From Candidatus Poseidoniaceae archaeon (GTDB taxonomy: Archaea; Thermoplasmatota; Poseidoniia; Poseidoniales; Poseidoniaceae), in contig DUJK01000084.1 of assembly GCA_013329925.1 (NCBI GenBank), positions 18,322 to 25,394 of the forward strand: 7,073 nt of DNA, read 5' to 3'. The notes under the pieces were generated by a model. That model had not been told where the DNA came from. It ran no database searches and worked only from the letters and a program-made list of their open reading frames with translations. A program made the position numbers and the translations under genes. Positions within the stretch are counted from its first letter, which is position 1, and each line of letters begins with the position of its first letter. Shown here piece by piece: positions 5,103 to 7,073 of the stretch.

Positions 5103-6716
5103 ATGCAAGCCAAGGCTAAACCTACAACTATAATCGTCGGCGCTGGACCCGGTGGACTAGCAAGTGCAATGCTACTGGCCTACTCCGGAGTCGATGTAAC
5201 AGTAATCGAAAAAGAAGACGCAGTTGGTGGCAGAACCAAATTAGTCCACAAAGATGGATTTACTTACGATCGTGGTCCGACCTTCTTCCATTACCCAGAA
5301 GTTATTGAACAAATTTTCCAAGCTGTTGGATTAGACGCCCACAAGGAACTAGAACTAATGCCGCTGATTGACCCTTCTTACCGTCTGGTATTTGGCGCAG
5401 GAGGGCACATCAATGCCACCAGTAACTTAGATTTGATGACCGAAAGAATCCGTGAACTATCTGGAGATAAAAACGCCCGTGGATTCGAAAAGTACGTCAA
5501 AGACAACCGCCAAAAATTAAATTTGTCTAAACAATGTCTACAAACACCGTGGACAGGTCCTTCTAATCTGTTCACTAAAAGAGCCTTGCGAGTTGCTAAG
5601 GTGTTGAAGCCATGGGCATCAGTAGCAAGCGACTTGCGAAAGAACTTCGATGACGAAAGAATTCGTTTAGCCATGTCTTTTCAAACAAAATATCTCGGCA
5701 TGAGTCCATTTCACGCACCTTCCTTGTTCACGATTTTAGCTTTCTTAGAGTATGAACACGGTATATTCCATGCTAGAGGTGGACTTGGTTCAATCACTCC
5801 AAAACTAGCAAAGATCGCTGAAGGCTTTGGTGCGAAAATAAGAACCTCAACCCCGGTTAAAGAACTGATTTATGAAGGAAAAAACGTAGTTGGCGTTAAA
5901 CTCGAAGACGAGACTATCTACGCAGACAAAGTAGTAGTAAACGCAGACTTCGCCCACGCCATGACTACCTTGGTACCAAATGAAAAACGTAAAAAGTGGT
6001 CAGACAAGAAACTGGAAAAGAAAGGCTACTCTTGCTCGACTTACATGCTTTATCTCGGCATGGATAAAACCTATCCAGACATGCCTCATCACCAAATCTA
6101 CGCATCCCAACGCTACGAGGAAAACCTTAACGATATCACCAACCACAAAATCACTTGGGATGACCCGTCTTTGTATGTACAAAATGCCTGCGTTACCGAC
6201 CCAGACATGGCACCTGAAGGTTGTTCTACCCTGTATGTTTTAGTTCCGGTACCAAACCAACATGAATCGATTAATTGGGAAGAAATAAAGGACGAATACC
6301 GCGATATTGTAATCAAACAAATGGCAAAACTAGGCTATGATGATGTTGCGGACCACATTGTATCAGAAACAATTGTTACTCCAGATGACTGGGGCGCTTC
6401 TGACATTTATCGAGGCGCTGTGTTCAATTTGACACACAATCTCGGTCAAATGCTGTGGAGAAGGCCTCAAAACAAGTTTGAAGAGGCTAACAATTTGTAC
6501 ATCGTTGGCGGTGGTACTCATCCTGGTAGTGGCCTGCCAACCATTTTTGAAAGTGCTAGAATTAGCAGTAAGCTGATTTGTGCCGATCTTGGCTTAGACC
6601 CTGATTGGAATGGAGTCAGTAACTGGTTCGAAGAGGTTAAGAAACCAAAAATAAAGGCCAAAGACTCCCTATCAGCAAACCGAAACCAAGCCACTGGTGA
6701 AGGTCATGCAGCCTAA
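5103..6716 (+). CDS. crtI: Phytoene desaturase-type (CrtI family) FAD-dependent desaturase
   Basis: This is a membrane-associated flavoprotein expected to introduce double bases of unsaturation into phytoene (or to act on a related C30-C40 isoprenoid), giving lycopene or intermediates. The N-terminal FAD fold is TTIIVGAGPGGLASAM (8-23), with GAGPGG at 13-18, E36 as ribose ligand and VGGRT at 41-45. YDRGPTFFHYP (55-65) is the CrtI substrate-entry block. SFQTKYLGMSPFHAPSLFTIL (from 192) and GIFHARGGLGSITPKL (220-235) are typical of the central domain. The C-terminal signature NNLYIVGGGTHPGSGLPT (463-480), followed by IFESARISSKLI, is the CrtI dehydrogenase motif. At 537 residues it is slightly long because of a charged, low-complexity tail after about 500 (KKPKIKAK and on). 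CrtI, CrtN and CrtD types cannot be separated with confidence without other carotenoid genes. It has its own leaderless promoter. Its 3' end overlaps the next start by 11 bases. In planktonic euryarchaea such a gene could feed retinal production for rhodopsin; that is inference. Confidence 0.92.
   Translation: MQAKAKPTTIIVGAGPGGLASAMLLAYSGVDVTVIEKEDAVGGRTKLVHKDGFTYDRGPTFFHYPEVIEQIFQAVGLDAHKELELMPLIDPSYRLVFGAGGHINATSNLDLMTERIRELSGDKNARGFEKYVKDNRQKLNLSKQCLQTPWTGPSNLFTKRALRVAKVLKPWASVASDLRKNFDDERIRLAMSFQTKYLGMSPFHAPSLFTILAFLEYEHGIFHARGGLGSITPKLAKIAEGFGAKIRTSTPVKELIYEGKNVVGVKLEDETIYADKVVVNADFAHAMTTLVPNEKRKKWSDKKLEKKGYSCSTYMLYLGMDKTYPDMPHHQIYASQRYEENLNDITNHKITWDDPSLYVQNACVTDPDMAPEGCSTLYVLVPVPNQHESINWEEIKDEYRDIVIKQMAKLGYDDVADHIVSETIVTPDDWGASDIYRGAVFNLTHNLGQMLWRRPQNKFEEANNLYIVGGGTHPGSGLPTIFESARISSKLICADLGLDPDWNGVSNWFEEVKKPKIKAKDSLSANRNQATGEGHAA
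6696..6700 (+). promoter_or_regulatory. Shine-Dalgarno site of the thioredoxin-like lipoprotein gene
   Basis: GGTGA lies five bases before the ATG at 6706, inside the crtI coding sequence. It is the same motif as at 1117 and supports translation of the downstream gene as the second cistron of the crtI transcript. Confidence 0.65.
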
Positions 6717-7073
6717 AATACTAACAATTTTGCTTTGTTTGACCATCGTTGTGTGTGGCTGCACAGCACCAATTGAACAATCAATACAGACTGAGGTTCC
6801 CTTGCAATTGTCATTTACTGCTGACACGTTAGAGCGACCCGAAGATGGTGGATTGGTATTTGATTTGAAACAAGAATTAGCTTCCAAACCAGTGTTGATG
6901 CTTTGGATTGCAGCAGGATGCTCAGGGTGTCATGATTGGACCAACATGTTACGTGAATCAATTAATAATGGCAGCATCAATACTTCTTCAGTTTCTCTTA
7001 TCAGCATGCACAGATGGTCAGAGTTTGAATCACCTGCAGCGGTAATGAAGGCATTTGGCAATGATGATAACGA
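6706..7073 (+). CDS. Thioredoxin-like lipoprotein, 3' end outside the window
   Basis: The frame runs open from ATG 6706 to the window edge (122 complete codons). Residues 1-18 form a signal peptide: K4, a hydrophobic core ILTILLCLTIVV and then a lipobox VCGC with the lipidated cysteine at C19, followed by TAP. The mature part has a linker to about 60. Then KPVLMLWIAAGCSGCHDW (61-78) is the strand-plus-active-site of a thioredoxin fold, with a CSGC redox motif at 72-75. SVSLISMHRW (95-104) fits the next strand. This suggests a surface-anchored TlpA/ResA-like or disulfide-handling protein facing outside the membrane. Trp before the first Cys, common in thioredoxins (WCxxC), is Gly here. The cis-Pro and C terminus are beyond the window, so fold and family are provisional. 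It overlaps crtI by 11 bases in another frame and has its own Shine-Dalgarno, so it is probably cotranscribed. An unrelated CxxC protein is the main alternative. Confidence 0.8.
   Translation, partial: MQPKILTILLCLTIVVCGCTAPIEQSIQTEVPLQLSFTADTLERPEDGGLVFDLKQELASKPVLMLWIAAGCSGCHDWTNMLRESINNGSINTSSVSLISMHRWSEFESPAAVMKAFGNDDN

Noticed and set aside
5094..5105. Direct repeat ACATG-TA-ACATG at the crtI start, which might suggest a second start at 5096
   Set aside because: ATG at 5096-5098 is in a different frame from crtI and is soon followed by TAA at 5099-5101 (a minimal ATG-TAA). It is a curiosity that overlaps the palindrome arm and is not a gene.
5378..5674. 98-codon open frame on the minus strand inside crtI
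   Set aside because: It lies wholly antisense to a well-conserved part of crtI, has no Shine-Dalgarno or TATA context and no recognisable domain; it is a shadow frame.
5980..6243. 87-codon + strand frame inside crtI in another phase
   Set aside because: The crtI frame is intact and conserved through this stretch; the alternative product is Lys/Thr-rich without family features.
1..7073. CRISPR, tRNA/rRNA, insertion sequence, prophage or defence genes
   Set aside because: No repeat-spacer pattern, RNA gene fold, transposase, integrase or nuclease-type motif was found in any coding frame; the window reads as ordinary core or semi-accessory metabolism.

Overview
All seven genes in this window lie on the + strand, and almost every base is coding or promoter. 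The best fit is a marine planktonic euryarchaeon of the Poseidoniales (Marine Group II) type. The reasons are: a TrmB-family regulator, which is an archaeal family; TTTATAT boxes about 26 bases before a start codon that has no ribosome binding site (leaderless archaeal transcription); GGTGA/GAGGT Shine-Dalgarno sites only at internal operon genes; moderate-to-low GC by eye; and a mixture of bacterial-type metabolic genes (RibA, CrtI, UbiB-like kinase). The placement is inference. No 16S rRNA or tRNA gene is present to confirm it.

Layout. (1) 5-2508 is a tight cluster: GTP cyclohydrolase II (ribA), an AhpC/TSA-type peroxiredoxin with a non-canonical active site, and a 460-residue TrmB-type regulator that appears to carry a C-terminal V4R-like ligand-binding domain. 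The last two are joined stop-to-start (TGAATG). (2) 2551-5015 is a pair overlapping by 4 bases: an ABC1/UbiB-family atypical kinase and an FAD-dependent oxidoreductase of the amine-oxidase/phytoene-desaturase superfamily. It follows a 42-base spacer holding a perfect 13-base palindrome. (3) 5016-5102 is a promoter region with two TTTATAT boxes 25 bases apart and two dyads. It drives a CrtI-type carotenoid/isoprenoid desaturase (5103-6716). (4) From 6706 to the window end is the start of a lipoprotein with a thioredoxin-like CxxC, overlapping the crtI 3' end by 11 bases.

How the genes may work together. The second half looks like a prenyl-lipid/carotenoid redox module: two FAD desaturase-type flavoproteins beside an ABC1 kinase, a family tied elsewhere to quinone and plastoglobule prenyl-lipid metabolism. 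RibA supplies the first committed step to riboflavin and hence to FAD. The TrmB-V4R protein is the obvious candidate regulator, and the dyads at 2518-2530, 5031-5049 and 5074-5101 are candidate operators. The peroxiredoxin and the anchored thioredoxin-like protein add a thiol-redox element. These links rest on proximity and family knowledge; none is shown directly by the sequence.

No RNA gene, CRISPR array, insertion sequence or integrase was seen, and no gene-free stretch exceeds 90 bases.
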